Shown: positions 27,783 to 36,242, counted from the first letter of the stretch. The stretch is DNA of 64,000 nucleotides from CAZGVW01 sp964529265 (GCA_964529265.1 CAZGVW010000120.1:19647-83646); one strand, 5' to 3'. Translations and numbers: made by a program. The notes: generated by a model not told the origin, from the letters alone.

Positions 27783-28916
27783 TCACACGGTGGTGGCGAG
27801 GAGTGTGAGGGAGGTGATGGCGCCGCCGATGCACCAGAGGAGTGCGGCGAGTTCGTCGCGGCGGGCGACGAGGAGGCCGACGGCGGCGATGGCGCTCCAG
27901 GCGGCGACGAGGGCGACGCCCCAGCCCCACCAGCCTGATCCTGCGCCGGCGACGGCGAGGGTTGATGCGGCGATGATCCAGACGATGGTCCAGAAGATCG
28001 CGCCGCCGCGGCCGAGGCGCGTGGCCATGGTGCGGACGCCATCGGAAAGGTCGCGCGGGCGATCTCGCAGGAGGCAGAGGGAGATCCAGACGGCGAGGAT
28101 CGCGGCGGCGAGCCAGGATGCGGCGAGGACGTTGGTGGGGACGAGCGCGGGGGTGATCGGCTGCGCGGCGAGGAGATCCGCGGCTTCGGCGGGTGGCGGC
28201 GCTTCGGCGCTGAAGAAGCGGAGCGCCGCGGGGACGGGCCAATCGTGCGCGGCGAAGAGTGTGGCGGGCGCGGCGAGGAGGATGCCGGGGAGAAGCAGTT
28301 CGAGCGAGGAATGGCGATCCTCGCGCGGCCACGCGGTGCGCCAGATTCCGCCGATGGTGGCGAGGACGGCGCCGAGGCCGATCCAGAAGTTGACGAAGAG
28401 CGTGACGAGGGCGAGCGCGCTCGATGCGGCGACGAGGCCGAGCCATGCGTCGTCGAGCGCGCGGCCGTAGCGCACGGGATGGGTGGTGAGGAGGCCGAGG
28501 CGCGGGGAGAGGCCGTCGCGCACGGCGGCGCGGGTGAGGCCGGTCATCCAGAGGAGCGTGACCGCGGCATGCGCCACGACGAGAAGAGGCCCGGTGACCA
28601 GCGAGGTGGGCTCCAGGCCTCGGGCCCAGAGTGCGGCGCAGGGGAGTGTGAGGAGAAGGATGGGGGCGCGCATGGCGCCGATCGCGGCGATAGCCGCGGG
28701 AGGCGCGGAGACGGTGGAAGGCTGGGCCACGGCTGCGGGCACGGTAGAGAGGCTATCGGCCGGGGCGCCGGGGGATGTGAGGGGGGGCGGGGGATTCGCC
28801 GGGGCGGGGGTGTGCTGGTGCGGGACGGGAATCGCGCGGCGTTGGATATCGGGCGGGGTCTTGCATGGGGCGCGATGGACGCGAGTGGTGTTGGCGGGCG
28901 TGGGGTGGATCGGCAT
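27783..28916 (-). CDS. Polytopic membrane protein, possibly UbiA-superfamily
   Basis: 377 aa from ATG 28916; a start at 28673 (MRAPILLLTLPCAALWA) would remove a Pro-rich 81-residue leader and gives 296 aa, closer to UbiA length. About eight membrane helices. LLRDRPRDLSDGVRTMATRLG resembles the second Asp-rich motif of UbiA prenyltransferases (DxxxD...GxxT...LG) and falls at the expected position, about residue 203 of the short form. The first NDxxDxxxD motif is not visible, so activity is doubtful. It follows the SDR gene on the same strand. Confidence 0.55.
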   Translation of the reverse strand: MPIHPTPANTTRVHRAPCKTPPDIQRRAIPVPHQHTPAPANPPPPLTSPGAPADSLSTVPAAVAQPSTVSAPPAAIAAIGAMRAPILLLTLPCAALWARGLEPTSLVTGPLLVVAHAAVTLLWMTGLTRAAVRDGLSPRLGLLTTHPVRYGRALDDAWLGLVAASSALALVTLFVNFWIGLGAVLATIGGIWRTAWPREDRHSSLELLLPGILLAAPATLFAAHDWPVPAALRFFSAEAPPPAEAADLLAAQPITPALVPTNVLAASWLAAAILAVWISLCLLRDRPRDLSDGVRTMATRLGRGGAIFWTIVWIIAASTLAVAGAGSGWWGWGVALVAAWSAIAAVGLLVARRDELAALLWCIGGAITSLTLLATTV

Positions 28917-29005
28917 AGCCGCGCAAGGCCGCGGCCATGCCACCCGGGGGGGAGGCGCCTGGAGAGGTGGTGGCTCGCGGTGTGGTCGGGGGTCGCAGTG
29001 CTTTT

Positions 29006-29108
29006 CACTGGTGGGCAAGCCACCAGTGGCGCCCGTTTTGGAACTGGTGGGCAAGCCACCAGTGGCGCCAAGTGGCGCCCATTTTGGAGACGGGGGCAAG
29101 CCACCAGC
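29006..29108. repeat. Hairpin repeats CACTGGTGG/CCACCAGTG, two full and one partial copy
   Basis: 29006-29028 is a 9-bp stem with GCAAG loop; 29043-29063 repeats it with an 8-bp stem; 29091-29108 is a partial copy. Each full copy is followed by GGCGCC. Related units lie near 27.7 kb and inverted at 26.0 kb. Confidence 0.7.
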
Positions 29109-29115
29109 GCGGGGG

Positions 29116-30135
29116 CTAGCGGCCCGTGGAGGGGGCGTCGGCGTGGCGTGTGCGCCAGGCGATGGTTTCTTCGAGGCCTTCTTCGAGATCGACGACGGGC
29201 TCGTAGCCGAGGGATTGCCGCGCGAGGGTGAGATCGGCTCGGGAGCGGGCGGGTTCACCGGCGCGGGGCGGCTCGTGCTTGGGGCGGAGGTCTTCGCGCT
29301 GGAGGATCTTCGCGATGATCGCGGCGAGTTCGAGGACGCTGGTTTCGCGTCCGGAGCCGACGTTGATCACTTCGCCCTTGCCGAGGTTGTCGCGCATGGC
29401 GGCGAGGAGCATGGCTTCGACGACGTTGGCAACGTGGACGAAATCTCGGGTCTGCTTGCCGTCGCCGTAGATGACGGGCGCGCGGCCCGCGGCGAGGGCG
29501 TCGCAAAAGGCGGGGATGACGGCGGCATAGGAGCCCCCGGAGCGCTGCCTCGGGCCGAAGACGTTGAAGAGGCGGAGGCTGACGCCGGCCAAGCCGCGGC
29601 TGCGGGCCCAGGAGGTGACGATGTGCTCGCCGGCGAGTTTGCTGGCGGCGTAGGGCGAGAGGGGTCGCGGGGCGGCGGTTTCGGCGTGGGGCGGGGGCGC
29701 ATCGCCATAAGCGCTGCAGGAGGCGGCGTAGACAAGGCGTTCGACGCCGGCGAGTCGCGCGGTTTCGGCGACGCGGAGGACGCCGTGGACGTTGACGGCG
29801 AAGGCGCGGTGGGGATCGGCGAGGGCCTGCTCGACGGAGCCGATGGCGGCGAGGTGGAAGACGTGTTCGACGCCCTGGATGGCTTCGGCAAGGGCTTCGG
29901 GATCGAGGATGGAGCCGTGAATGAACTCGACGCGATCGGGCTGGCGCTCGACGAGTGTGGTGATGAGGTCCGGGTCGCCGGAGGAGAGATCGTCGATGAC
30001 GACGAGGCGTGCGCCGAGCGCGAAGAGGGCATCGGCGAGGTGGGCGCCGATGAAGCCTGCGCCGCCGGTGACGCAAACGCGGCGGCCCTTGTAGAACTGC
30101 TCAAACTCTGCCCGCTGCGGGCCGGTCCACGCCAT
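29116..30135 (-). CDS. NAD-dependent epimerase/dehydratase (extended SDR)
   Basis: 339 aa. NAD-binding TGGAGFIG at 23-30, active-site Tyr162-x3-Lys166 (YAASK) with the upstream AASCSAYG serine, and the substrate-region SLRLFNVFGPRQ. Closest classes are UDP-glucose/UDP-GlcNAc 4-epimerases and related sugar dehydratases of surface polysaccharide synthesis. It lies downstream of the atpA terminator and has a TACAAT hexamer 9 nt before its ATG, so it appears independently expressed. Confidence 0.9.
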   Translation of the reverse strand: MAWTGPQRAEFEQFYKGRRVCVTGGAGFIGAHLADALFALGARLVVIDDLSSGDPDLITTLVERQPDRVEFIHGSILDPEALAEAIQGVEHVFHLAAIGSVEQALADPHRAFAVNVHGVLRVAETARLAGVERLVYAASCSAYGDAPPPHAETAAPRPLSPYAASKLAGEHIVTSWARSRGLAGVSLRLFNVFGPRQRSGGSYAAVIPAFCDALAAGRAPVIYGDGKQTRDFVHVANVVEAMLLAAMRDNLGKGEVINVGSGRETSVLELAAIIAKILQREDLRPKHEPPRAGEPARSRADLTLARQSLGYEPVVDLEEGLEETIAWRTRHADAPSTGR

Positions 30136-30144
30136 GGGAGGGGG

Positions 30145-30150
30145 ATTGTA
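30145..30150 (-). promoter_or_regulatory. Candidate -10 of the SDR gene (leaderless or nearly so)
   Basis: TACAAT on the minus strand, 9 nt before the ATG at 30135; five of six bases match TATAAT. No -35 match and no Shine-Dalgarno sequence are seen. Confidence 0.5.
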
Positions 30151-30207
30151 GCGGGGGCTGGGTGGGTGTCCCGTGGGGAGGGGGGGTGTGGAGGAGTGGC
30201 GCGAACG

Positions 30208-30232
30208 AAAAAACCCCGGCGGGGCGCCGGGG
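30208..30232 (-). terminator. Rho-independent terminator after atpA
   Basis: On the minus strand CCCCGGC-GCCCC-GCCGGGG is followed directly by TTTTTT, a perfect 7-bp GC stem with a 5-nt loop, 46 nt after the atpA stop. It would separate atpA from the SDR gene. Confidence 0.9.
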
Positions 30233-30278
30233 CGTGGTGTGTTGCCGTGATGAGGGGTCGAAGGAAGCCGCGGGGGTG

Positions 30279-31964
30279 TCAGGCGCCGGCGGCGACGGCC
30301 TCGGCCTTGGGCTGGGGCTTGCGGGCGGGGGCGCCGCCTGGTGCGCTGGGGCTGCCGGCGCCGGAGTGCGCCGAGCCGCCGGGCGCGGGCGCCGCGGCGG
30401 CGGCGGTCTTGCGCGAGGCTTTGAACTGCTCCTTGAAGGCGGTGATGCCGGCGACGAGTTTCTTCTCGAGGTCGGAGTTGAGGTCCTTCAGTTGGGCGAG
30501 TTCATCGCGCGTGGCCTTGCCGACCGAGTTGAAGTATTCGAGCAGGCCGATCTCGAACTCGCGCACGTCGGCGTTCTTGAGTTCGTCGAGGTGGCCCTTG
30601 ACGCCGGTGTAAATCGAGATGACCTGATCGATGACATCCATCGGCGCGCACTGGGGCTGCTTCAGGAGTTCGACCATGCGGGCGCCGCGGTCGAGTTGTC
30701 GCTGGGTGGCCTTATCGAGTTCGGTGCCGAGTTGCGCGAAGGCTTCGAGTTCGCGGAAGGAGGCGAGATCGAGGCGGAGCGAGCCGGCGATCTTCTTCAT
30801 GGCCTTGATCTGGGCGTTGCCGCCGACGCGCGACACGGAGATGCCGACGTTGATGGCGGGGCGCTGGCCGGCGAAGAAGAGTTCGGGCTCGAGGTAGATC
30901 TGGCCATCGGTGATGGAGATGACGTTGGTGGGGATGTAGGCCGAGACGTCGCCCTCCTGCGTTTCGATGATCGGGAGCGCGGTGAGGGATCCGCCGCCGT
31001 TCTCGCTGGAGAGTTTCGTGGCGCGCTCGAGGAGGCGGCTGTGGAGGTAGAACACGTCGCCGGGGTACGCCTCGCGGCCGGGCGGGCGGCGGAGGAGCAG
31101 CGACAGCTGGCGATACGCGACGGCCTGCTTGGAAAGATCGTCGTAGATGCACAGCGCGTGCTTGGGCGTGCCGCCATCCTTGCCGCGCCACATGAAGTGC
31201 TCGCCCATGGTGCAGCCGGTGTAGGGCGCGATGTACTGCATGGGCGCCGGGGCCGATGATGCGGCGCTGACGACGATGGTGTAATCCATCGCGCCGTGGG
31301 CCTTCAGCGTTTCGACGACGGCGGCGACGGTGGAGGCCTTCTGACCGACGGCGACGTAGATGCAGACGACGGCGTCGGGCGTGCCCCAGTATTTCTTCTG
31401 GTTGATGATGGTGTCGAGGGCGACGGCGGTCTTGCCGGTCTTGCGGTCGCCGATGATGAGTTCCCGCTGGCCGCGGCCGATGGGGATCATGGAGTCCACG
31501 GCTTTGATGCCGGTCTGGAGGGGCTCCTTGACGGGCTGGCGCTCGGCGATGCCGGGGGCGATGATGTCCACCTTGGAGCGGTGGGGCGTCTGGATGGGCG
31601 GGCCGCCGTCGATGGCCTGGCCGAGGGGATCCACGACGCGGCCGAGGAGGGCATCGCCGACGGGGACTTCGAGGAGGCGCCCGGTGGAGCGGACCTGGTC
31701 GCCCTCTTTGACGGCGAGGTAATCGCCATAGATGACGGCGCCGACGGTATCGAGTTCGAGGTTGAAGACCTGGCCCATGATGGCGCCTTCGGAGGACTGG
31801 AACTCGAGGAGTTCGCCGGCCATGGCCTTGGCGAGGCCGTAGATGCGGGCGATGCCGTCGCCGACCTGCACCACGCGTCCGACCTCGCTGACTTCGAGTT
31901 CGGCGGCGTACTGCTGGATCTCCTGCTTGATGACGCTGGCGATTTCGTCGGTCTTGATCTTCAT
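30279..31964 (-). CDS. atpA: F1Fo ATP synthase subunit alpha
   Basis: 561 aa from ATG 31964; the 50 or so residues beyond the normal 510 are an Ala/Pro/Gly/Lys-rich C-terminal tail. Non-catalytic nucleotide site GDRKTGKT at 172-179; other alpha signatures are QYIAPYTGC and ALCIYDDLSKQAVAYRQ, SLLLRRPPGREAYPGDVFYLHSRLLERA. Not contiguous with atpH: a SIMPL gene and an opposing fic gene lie between. It ends at a strong terminator, so atpG, atpD and atpC must be elsewhere. A TACCCT hexamer at 32139-32134 may start its own transcript. Confidence 0.97.
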   Translation of the reverse strand: MKIKTDEIASVIKQEIQQYAAELEVSEVGRVVQVGDGIARIYGLAKAMAGELLEFQSSEGAIMGQVFNLELDTVGAVIYGDYLAVKEGDQVRSTGRLLEVPVGDALLGRVVDPLGQAIDGGPPIQTPHRSKVDIIAPGIAERQPVKEPLQTGIKAVDSMIPIGRGQRELIIGDRKTGKTAVALDTIINQKKYWGTPDAVVCIYVAVGQKASTVAAVVETLKAHGAMDYTIVVSAASSAPAPMQYIAPYTGCTMGEHFMWRGKDGGTPKHALCIYDDLSKQAVAYRQLSLLLRRPPGREAYPGDVFYLHSRLLERATKLSSENGGGSLTALPIIETQEGDVSAYIPTNVISITDGQIYLEPELFFAGQRPAINVGISVSRVGGNAQIKAMKKIAGSLRLDLASFRELEAFAQLGTELDKATQRQLDRGARMVELLKQPQCAPMDVIDQVISIYTGVKGHLDELKNADVREFEIGLLEYFNSVGKATRDELAQLKDLNSDLEKKLVAGITAFKEQFKASRKTAAAAAPAPGGSAHSGAGSPSAPGGAPARKPQPKAEAVAAGA

Positions 31965-32040
31965 GGGTCGGTGGTCTCGAAGGCGTGGTGGTGTTGAAGG
32001 AGTGCGGGCGCGGGCCGTCGGTGTGGGTGGTGCGTCGGAG

Positions 32041-32093
32041 AAATCCTCGCGGCTTCGCCGCGACGCAGGCGGGACGCGTGTGCCACCGTGGAC
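32041..32093. repeat. Intergenic repeat, HGGTGVPPVSRRSRE family, inverted copy
   Basis: Reverse complement of the unit at 16975-17028 with about 80% identity by eye, including ACGGTGGCACA, CGTCCCGCCTG and the CGCGGC-GAA-GCCGCG stem. Confidence 0.7.
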
Positions 32094-32232
32094 ACACCCT
32101 CGCGGCGCGGATGCCCGGCCGGAGGGGGTCAATAGGGTAGCGATTCCGGGGGCGGGTGTCGCGGGGGATTGTGGCTCCACAGGGAACAGCCCAGACCATG
32201 TTTGCGAACACTAGCCTGTTGTGGCTAGACTA

Positions 32233-32280
32233 GACATCTACGGGGACATTCTGGCAGACATCTTCGATGACATCTGGCGG
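32233..32280. repeat. Four 12-bp direct repeats upstream of fic
   Basis: GACATCTACGGG, GACATTCTGGCA, GACATCTTCGAT and GACATCTGGCGG follow each other at exactly 12-bp spacing. They could be operator half-sites, or encode a short DI-x-x repeat peptide in the frame closing at 32295. Confidence 0.6.
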
Positions 32281-32286
32281 TCGCCA

Positions 32287-32316
32287 TTGCCTTGAACCGC
32301 CATGGCATCGTACTAT
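32287..32316 (+). promoter_or_regulatory. Candidate fic promoter
   Basis: TTGCCT (32287-32292), 18-bp spacer, TACTAT (32311-32316). Transcription would start near 32322, and AAAGG lies 8 nt before the ATG at 32337. Confidence 0.4.
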
Positions 32317-32336
32317 TTGGGTCAAAGGATGCGGAC

Positions 32337-33605
32337 ATGGAGATGGACACACAGAAGGACACTGGACTCTTCGGACAACCCGCTCACAGACCGTACACGC
32401 TGTCGCACCCATGGCTCACCTTTGAGCTTGACCTGCGCCAGGCCCCTCCGCGCATATGGAGTCTGCTTGGAGAGTGCCAGTCGAAATGCGAGCACCTCGC
32501 GGGTGTGCCCTTGCGCCCACGGCTCGCGATGCAGCTGATGCAAGTCTTCCTGGCCAAGGGGATCTTGGCGAGCGCGGCCATCGAGGGGAACACGCTCACC
32601 GAGCAGGAGGCGATTGCACACGTTGAGGGAAGCCTCGTCACGCCTCCATCACGCGCCTATCTCAAGCAGGAGATCGACAACCTATTGAAGTTGCACAACG
32701 AGGTGGCTGCGGAAACGATCTCGGGTAGTCCGCGTCGCTTCAGTGCTCCGCTAATCAAGGAGTACAACCGCCGCGTACTCGAGGGGTTGGAAGTCGAAGA
32801 GCACGTTGTCCCCGGCGAGATCCCGCCAGTTGATATCGGCGTGGGAAGATACAGAGGCGCTCCTCGCGCCGATTGCGAGTACTTGCTGGAGAGGCTCGCG
32901 AACTGGTTGAATGCTGACTGGAGCAAGCCGGGCGTGCTGGAGCCTTTGCAAGCAGCCATCATCAAGGCGATCATGGCTCACCTGTACCTCGTTTGGATTC
33001 ACCCGTTTGGCGACGGCAATGGCCGAACCGCGCGCATGATGGAAGTTCAAGTGTTGCTGCAATCAGGCATCCCGCAACCCTCCTGCCAGTTGCTGAGCAA
33101 TCACTACAACAAGACGCGAGACCGCTATTACCGGGAACTGCAGCGAACGAGCGCATCCGGAGGAAATGCTCTCCAGTTCATCGTTTATGCCCTAGAGGGG
33201 TTTCGAGACGGACTTCGTGAACAAATTGAACTCGTTCGACTGCAGCAGTGGGATGTCTCATGGCGCAACTACGTCCACGAACACTTCAAGGACGGGAGCG
33301 ACGTGGACATCAGGCGTCGACATCTTGTTCTTGACCTAGGCAATCATCCCAAGCCCGTGCCACGAGCGAAGATGGCAGAGATCTCCCCTCGTGTTGCTGC
33401 CGCGTATGCGACGCTCGATGACAAGACGCTTACTCGCGACCTTGGCTCGCTGGAACAGGACAAGTTGATCAGGAAGGAGGGCGACGGATACGTAGCGAAC
33501 AAGGAGCGTATACTCGCGTTTCTGCCCGCTGTTTGTGTCACCGGCGATCGCGCTCCTCGGGATCCCACGTTCGACCCGCCCATACCTCCTCCTTCGCAGG
33601 AATAG
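32337..33605 (+). CDS. Fic-family AMP-transferase, class II (N-terminal inhibitory helix)
   Basis: 422 aa from ATG 32337. The Fic active site HPFGDGNGRTAR is complete at 222-233; His222 is the catalytic base. SAAIEGN at 79-85 is the inhibitory [S/T]xxxE[G/N] motif, here N-terminal to the Fic core (class II). A flap region VGRYRGAP and a C-terminal winged-helix-like segment (from about 335) complete the usual DUF4172/Fic/wHTH plan. Such proteins AMPylate target proteins and are often held off by the inhibitory Glu. GC is clearly lower than around it, and it sits head-on within the ATP synthase locus, so acquisition by transfer is likely. Confidence 0.93.
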   Translation: MEMDTQKDTGLFGQPAHRPYTLSHPWLTFELDLRQAPPRIWSLLGECQSKCEHLAGVPLRPRLAMQLMQVFLAKGILASAAIEGNTLTEQEAIAHVEGSLVTPPSRAYLKQEIDNLLKLHNEVAAETISGSPRRFSAPLIKEYNRRVLEGLEVEEHVVPGEIPPVDIGVGRYRGAPRADCEYLLERLANWLNADWSKPGVLEPLQAAIIKAIMAHLYLVWIHPFGDGNGRTARMMEVQVLLQSGIPQPSCQLLSNHYNKTRDRYYRELQRTSASGGNALQFIVYALEGFRDGLREQIELVRLQQWDVSWRNYVHEHFKDGSDVDIRRRHLVLDLGNHPKPVPRAKMAEISPRVAAAYATLDDKTLTRDLGSLEQDKLIRKEGDGYVANKERILAFLPAVCVTGDRAPRDPTFDPPIPPPSQE

Positions 33606-33620
33606 TATTGCTCGCGTTCG

Positions 33621-34385
33621 TCATCGTACTTCGCTGATTTCGAAAACCATCGTCACGCGGGCGGTGAGTGTGACCTGGCCGGGCTGGATGGGTGGGGCCG
33701 CGGGCATGGCGGCGTCGGCGACGGCGCGGGTCATCATTTCGAAGCGGGGCTCGAAGCCGGCGAACTGGGGCTGGTCGAGGGCGACGCGGAGGGCGCGGAC
33801 GAGGCGAACGCCGGAAGCCGCGGCGAGGGCGTCGGCGTCGGCGCGGGCGTTGGCGGCGGCGGTTTTGATAGCGTCGGCGCGGTGCTTCTGCTCATCGGCG
33901 AGGCCGAAGGAGATGGAGGCGACCTGGTTGGCGCCGGAATCGATGGCGTGCTGGATGATTTCGCCGGCCTTTTCGATCTTCTTCGTGCGGACGCGGACTT
34001 CGTTCTCGACGCGGTAGCCGATGATGCGGGGCGCTTCGCCGCGCTTGGGGGTTGAGTATCGCGGGTGGATGGTGAAGCGGCCGGTTTCGATTTCCTTGTC
34101 GTTCAGGCCGAGGTTGCGCAGGGCGTTCATCACGGCTTCGGCGAGGCGGCTGTTCTCATCCATGACGACGCGGGCGGAATCGTCCTCCTCACCCTCGGCG
34201 ACGACGCTGAGTGAGAGGCGGAGTTCATCGGCGTCAACGCGGAGTTCGCCGACGCCGGTGACGGTGAGGATGGGCGGGCCCTGGTTGTTGTTGGCGGTGT
34301 TCTCGTTGTCCTGGGCGCGGGCGGGGGCGAGGAGGAGGATGAGTGCGGTGAGGGCGAGGATGCGGGGGATGATGCGGTGGTTCAT
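33621..34385 (-). CDS. Secreted SIMPL-domain (DUF541) protein
   Basis: 254 aa; GGAGG stands 9 nt before the ATG. Signal peptide 1-24 (ILALTALILLLAPARAQ). The domain begins ILTVTGVGELRVDADELRLSLSV and continues with a helix and YRVENEVRVRTKKIEKAGEIIQHAIDSGAN, the SIMPL signature. The family forms oligomeric periplasmic proteins of poorly known role. Positioned between atpH and atpA on the same strand, with 15 nt to the convergent fic stop. Confidence 0.88.
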   Translation of the reverse strand: MNHRIIPRILALTALILLLAPARAQDNENTANNNQGPPILTVTGVGELRVDADELRLSLSVVAEGEEDDSARVVMDENSRLAEAVMNALRNLGLNDKEIETGRFTIHPRYSTPKRGEAPRIIGYRVENEVRVRTKKIEKAGEIIQHAIDSGANQVASISFGLADEQKHRADAIKTAAANARADADALAAASGVRLVRALRVALDQPQFAGFEPRFEMMTRAVADAAMPAAPPIQPGQVTLTARVTMVFEISEVR

Positions 34386-34426
34386 TGTGGGGCCTCCGGT
34401 GTGGTGGAAGGCTAGGCGCGGGGGGA

Positions 34427-34765
34427 GCGCGTTGGACGTTTGAGGCGGGGAGAATAGGTAGATGAAGAGCCCCTCACCCCGCCCCCGGAAAGCCGGGGAG
34501 AGGGGGAAGAGGCGCTGGTGCGCGGGAGTGCGGTGCGCTTGTTGAGCGGTTGTGAGTGCCGAGGCGCGGAGGAGAGGTAGAGAAAAGAGCCCCTCACCCC
34601 GCCCTCTCCCCACGAAGCGCGGGGAGAGGGGGAAGAGGTGTGCGCTGCGAGGATGACAGCGCCGCGCGGAGCGAGCGTGTTGGACACTTGAGAGGTGGAG
34701 GAGTGGTAGAGGGAGAGCCCCTCACCTCCCCACGAAGCGCGGGGAGAGGGGGAAGAGGCGTGCGC
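34427..34765. repeat. Three tandem-like ~110-bp repeats with conserved hairpin
   Basis: Copies at 34427-34515, 34537-34643 and 34673-34765. Each has a GTTGGAC-like 5' part, then AGCCCCTCACC, then a stem: CTCTCCCC/GGGGAGAG with loop ACGAAGCGC in copies 2 and 3, and CCCCGG/CCGGGG in copy 1. The 34386-34814 gap between the SIMPL gene and atpH holds nothing else that I can support. Confidence 0.65.
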
Positions 34766-34814
34766 GCGGATTTGGCGCGGAGGGCGTCATCGCAAGTCAT
34801 TATCGCGGAGGATC

Positions 34815-35420
34815 TCAGCCGAGCATGCGGTCGGCGCGGGCGCGGAGTTCGGCGGCGCCGTGGGTGACGAGGCGCTCGCGGACTTTGCGCAGTTGCGTCG
34901 CGACGCTGGCGTCGATCATCTGGTCGCCGATCTGGAGCTTCAGGCCGCCGATCATGGATTCATCGGTGTAGGCGTGGAGCACGGGCTCGCGTTTGATGGC
35001 GGCGCGGAGGCGATCGCCGATGGCCTTGAGTTGCGATCGCTCGATGGGGGCGGCGGTGTAGACATCCACTTCGACGCGGCCGAACTTCTCCTGCGCGAGT
35101 TCATCGAACGCGCTGGCGATGGCGGCGATGTGCGCGAGGCGGCCCTTGTGGTTGAGCACCAGGAGGAAGTTGAGCGTGAGATCGCTCACGCGGCCGGAGA
35201 AGATGCGCTTGAGCGACTGCCCGCGCTTCTCGGCGGGGAGGATGGCGGAGCGGAGAAACTCGATGAACGACGGGTTCTCGCGCGTGATCTCGATGATGGC
35301 TTCGAGTTCCGCGGCGGTTTCCTCGATGCGCTTCTGGCCGCCCGCCTCCTCGGCGAGGTCGAAGAGGCTCCTGGCGTAGATGTGGGCCAGGGCGTCGCTC
35401 TGTGTCTCGAGTGCGGGCAT
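34815..35420 (-). CDS. atpH: ATP synthase subunit delta
   Basis: 201 aa. N-terminal six-helix OSCP domain (ALAHIYARSLFDLAEEAG, NPSFIEFLRSAILPAEKRG, LTLNFLLVLNHKGRL) and C-terminal ESMIGGLKLQIGDQMIDASVATQLRKV, the family's most conserved stretch. Connects the top of F1 with the b-subunit stalk. 41 nt separate it from atpF. Confidence 0.95.
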   Translation of the reverse strand: MPALETQSDALAHIYARSLFDLAEEAGGQKRIEETAAELEAIIEITRENPSFIEFLRSAILPAEKRGQSLKRIFSGRVSDLTLNFLLVLNHKGRLAHIAAIASAFDELAQEKFGRVEVDVYTAAPIERSQLKAIGDRLRAAIKREPVLHAYTDESMIGGLKLQIGDQMIDASVATQLRKVRERLVTHGAAELRARADRMLG

Positions 35421-35461
35421 GGGCGGTGAGGGCTCCGGGGGGGCTCCGGGAAGTGCGTGCG

Positions 35462-36139
35462 TCAGCGGGACGCGGCTTCGAGTTGCTCGAGGGATTCCTC
35501 GACGAGGCGGCGCTGATCGCTCTCCTTGATCTCGCGCTGCAGGATCTTGCCGGCGATGGCGGTGGAGGAGATGGCGATCTGGTTGTAGATATCCGCGACG
35601 GCGGCGCGGCGTGCGGATTCGATGTCGCGCATGGCGGAGTTCTTCATCTCCGCGATTTCGGCCTCGGTGCGCGACTTGAGTTGCGCGGCGACCTTCTGCT
35701 GCTCGATGCGGGCCTGGTCGAGCATCCGGGCGGCCTCGGTGCGGGCCTCAGCGAGGGCCTGCTCATACTGCTGGAGCGCGGCGTTGGCCTGCTTGCGGGA
35801 GCGCTCGGCCTGCTCGATGTCGCCTCGGATCTTTTCCTCGCGTGCGGCGAGGGCCTGGTTGATCTTGGGCCACACCTTGGAGGAGAGGATGAAGAAGACG
35901 ATGCCGAAGACGACGAGGGTGGCGACGAAGGGGACGATCTCGAAGGCCATGGGGTTGGCCGAGGCGGCGCCGTGGTCGTCGCCATGCGCGGCGTGGGCGG
36001 CGTCATCGTCGTGGCTCGCCGCGGCGGGGGCGTGCGAATCGGCTGCGTGGCCGCCGCCGTGAGCCGCGGCGCGGGCGGCGCCGGCGAGCGTGAGGGCGGC
36101 GATGATCGCGATCGAGAGGAATCGGAGGGCTGTGTTCAT
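35462..36139 (-). CDS. atpF: ATP synthase subunit b with secreted-type His-rich N-terminus
   Basis: 225 aa against the usual 155-165. Residues 1-25 look like a cleavable signal peptide (IAIIAALTLAGAARA); 26-62 are His/Asp/Ala-rich (HGGGHAADSH, SHDDDAAHAAHGDDHG). The membrane helix (IVPFVATLVVFGIVFFILSSKVWP) and the long amphipathic helix starting KINQALAAREEKIRGDIEQAE are the normal b subunit. If the signal is cut, the His-rich part would lie outside the membrane. Confidence 0.93.
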   Translation of the reverse strand: MNTALRFLSIAIIAALTLAGAARAAAHGGGHAADSHAPAAASHDDDAAHAAHGDDHGAASANPMAFEIVPFVATLVVFGIVFFILSSKVWPKINQALAAREEKIRGDIEQAERSRKQANAALQQYEQALAEARTEAARMLDQARIEQQKVAAQLKSRTEAEIAEMKNSAMRDIESARRAAVADIYNQIAISSTAIAGKILQREIKESDQRRLVEESLEQLEAASR

Positions 36140-36242
36140 GATTGGAATCCAGCAGGGCAGCCGGGATCGGCGCGCGGGCGACGGTCGTTGCGCGAGCGAA
36201 CGGCCGCGGCCCCCGCGCCGGGGCGGGGAGCGCCGTTGGCGC

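Larger units (their letters stand above)
31965..32336. other. Gene-less region between atpA and fic
   Basis: Divergent regulatory region. From left: the atpA leader; the inverted HGGT-family repeat (32041-32093); a minus-strand TACCCT (32134-32139); four 12-bp direct repeats starting GACAT (32233-32280); and the fic promoter (32287-32316). The base composition falls sharply from about 32200 on. Confidence 0.6.

Noticed and set aside
28483..30612. 709-codon plus-strand frame
   Set aside because: Antisense to the SDR and UbiA-like genes, which have clear motifs.
34427..34765. CRISPR-like spaced repeats
   Set aside because: Units are about 110 bp, differ from one another, and are not separated by unique spacers of equal length; no cas genes are present.
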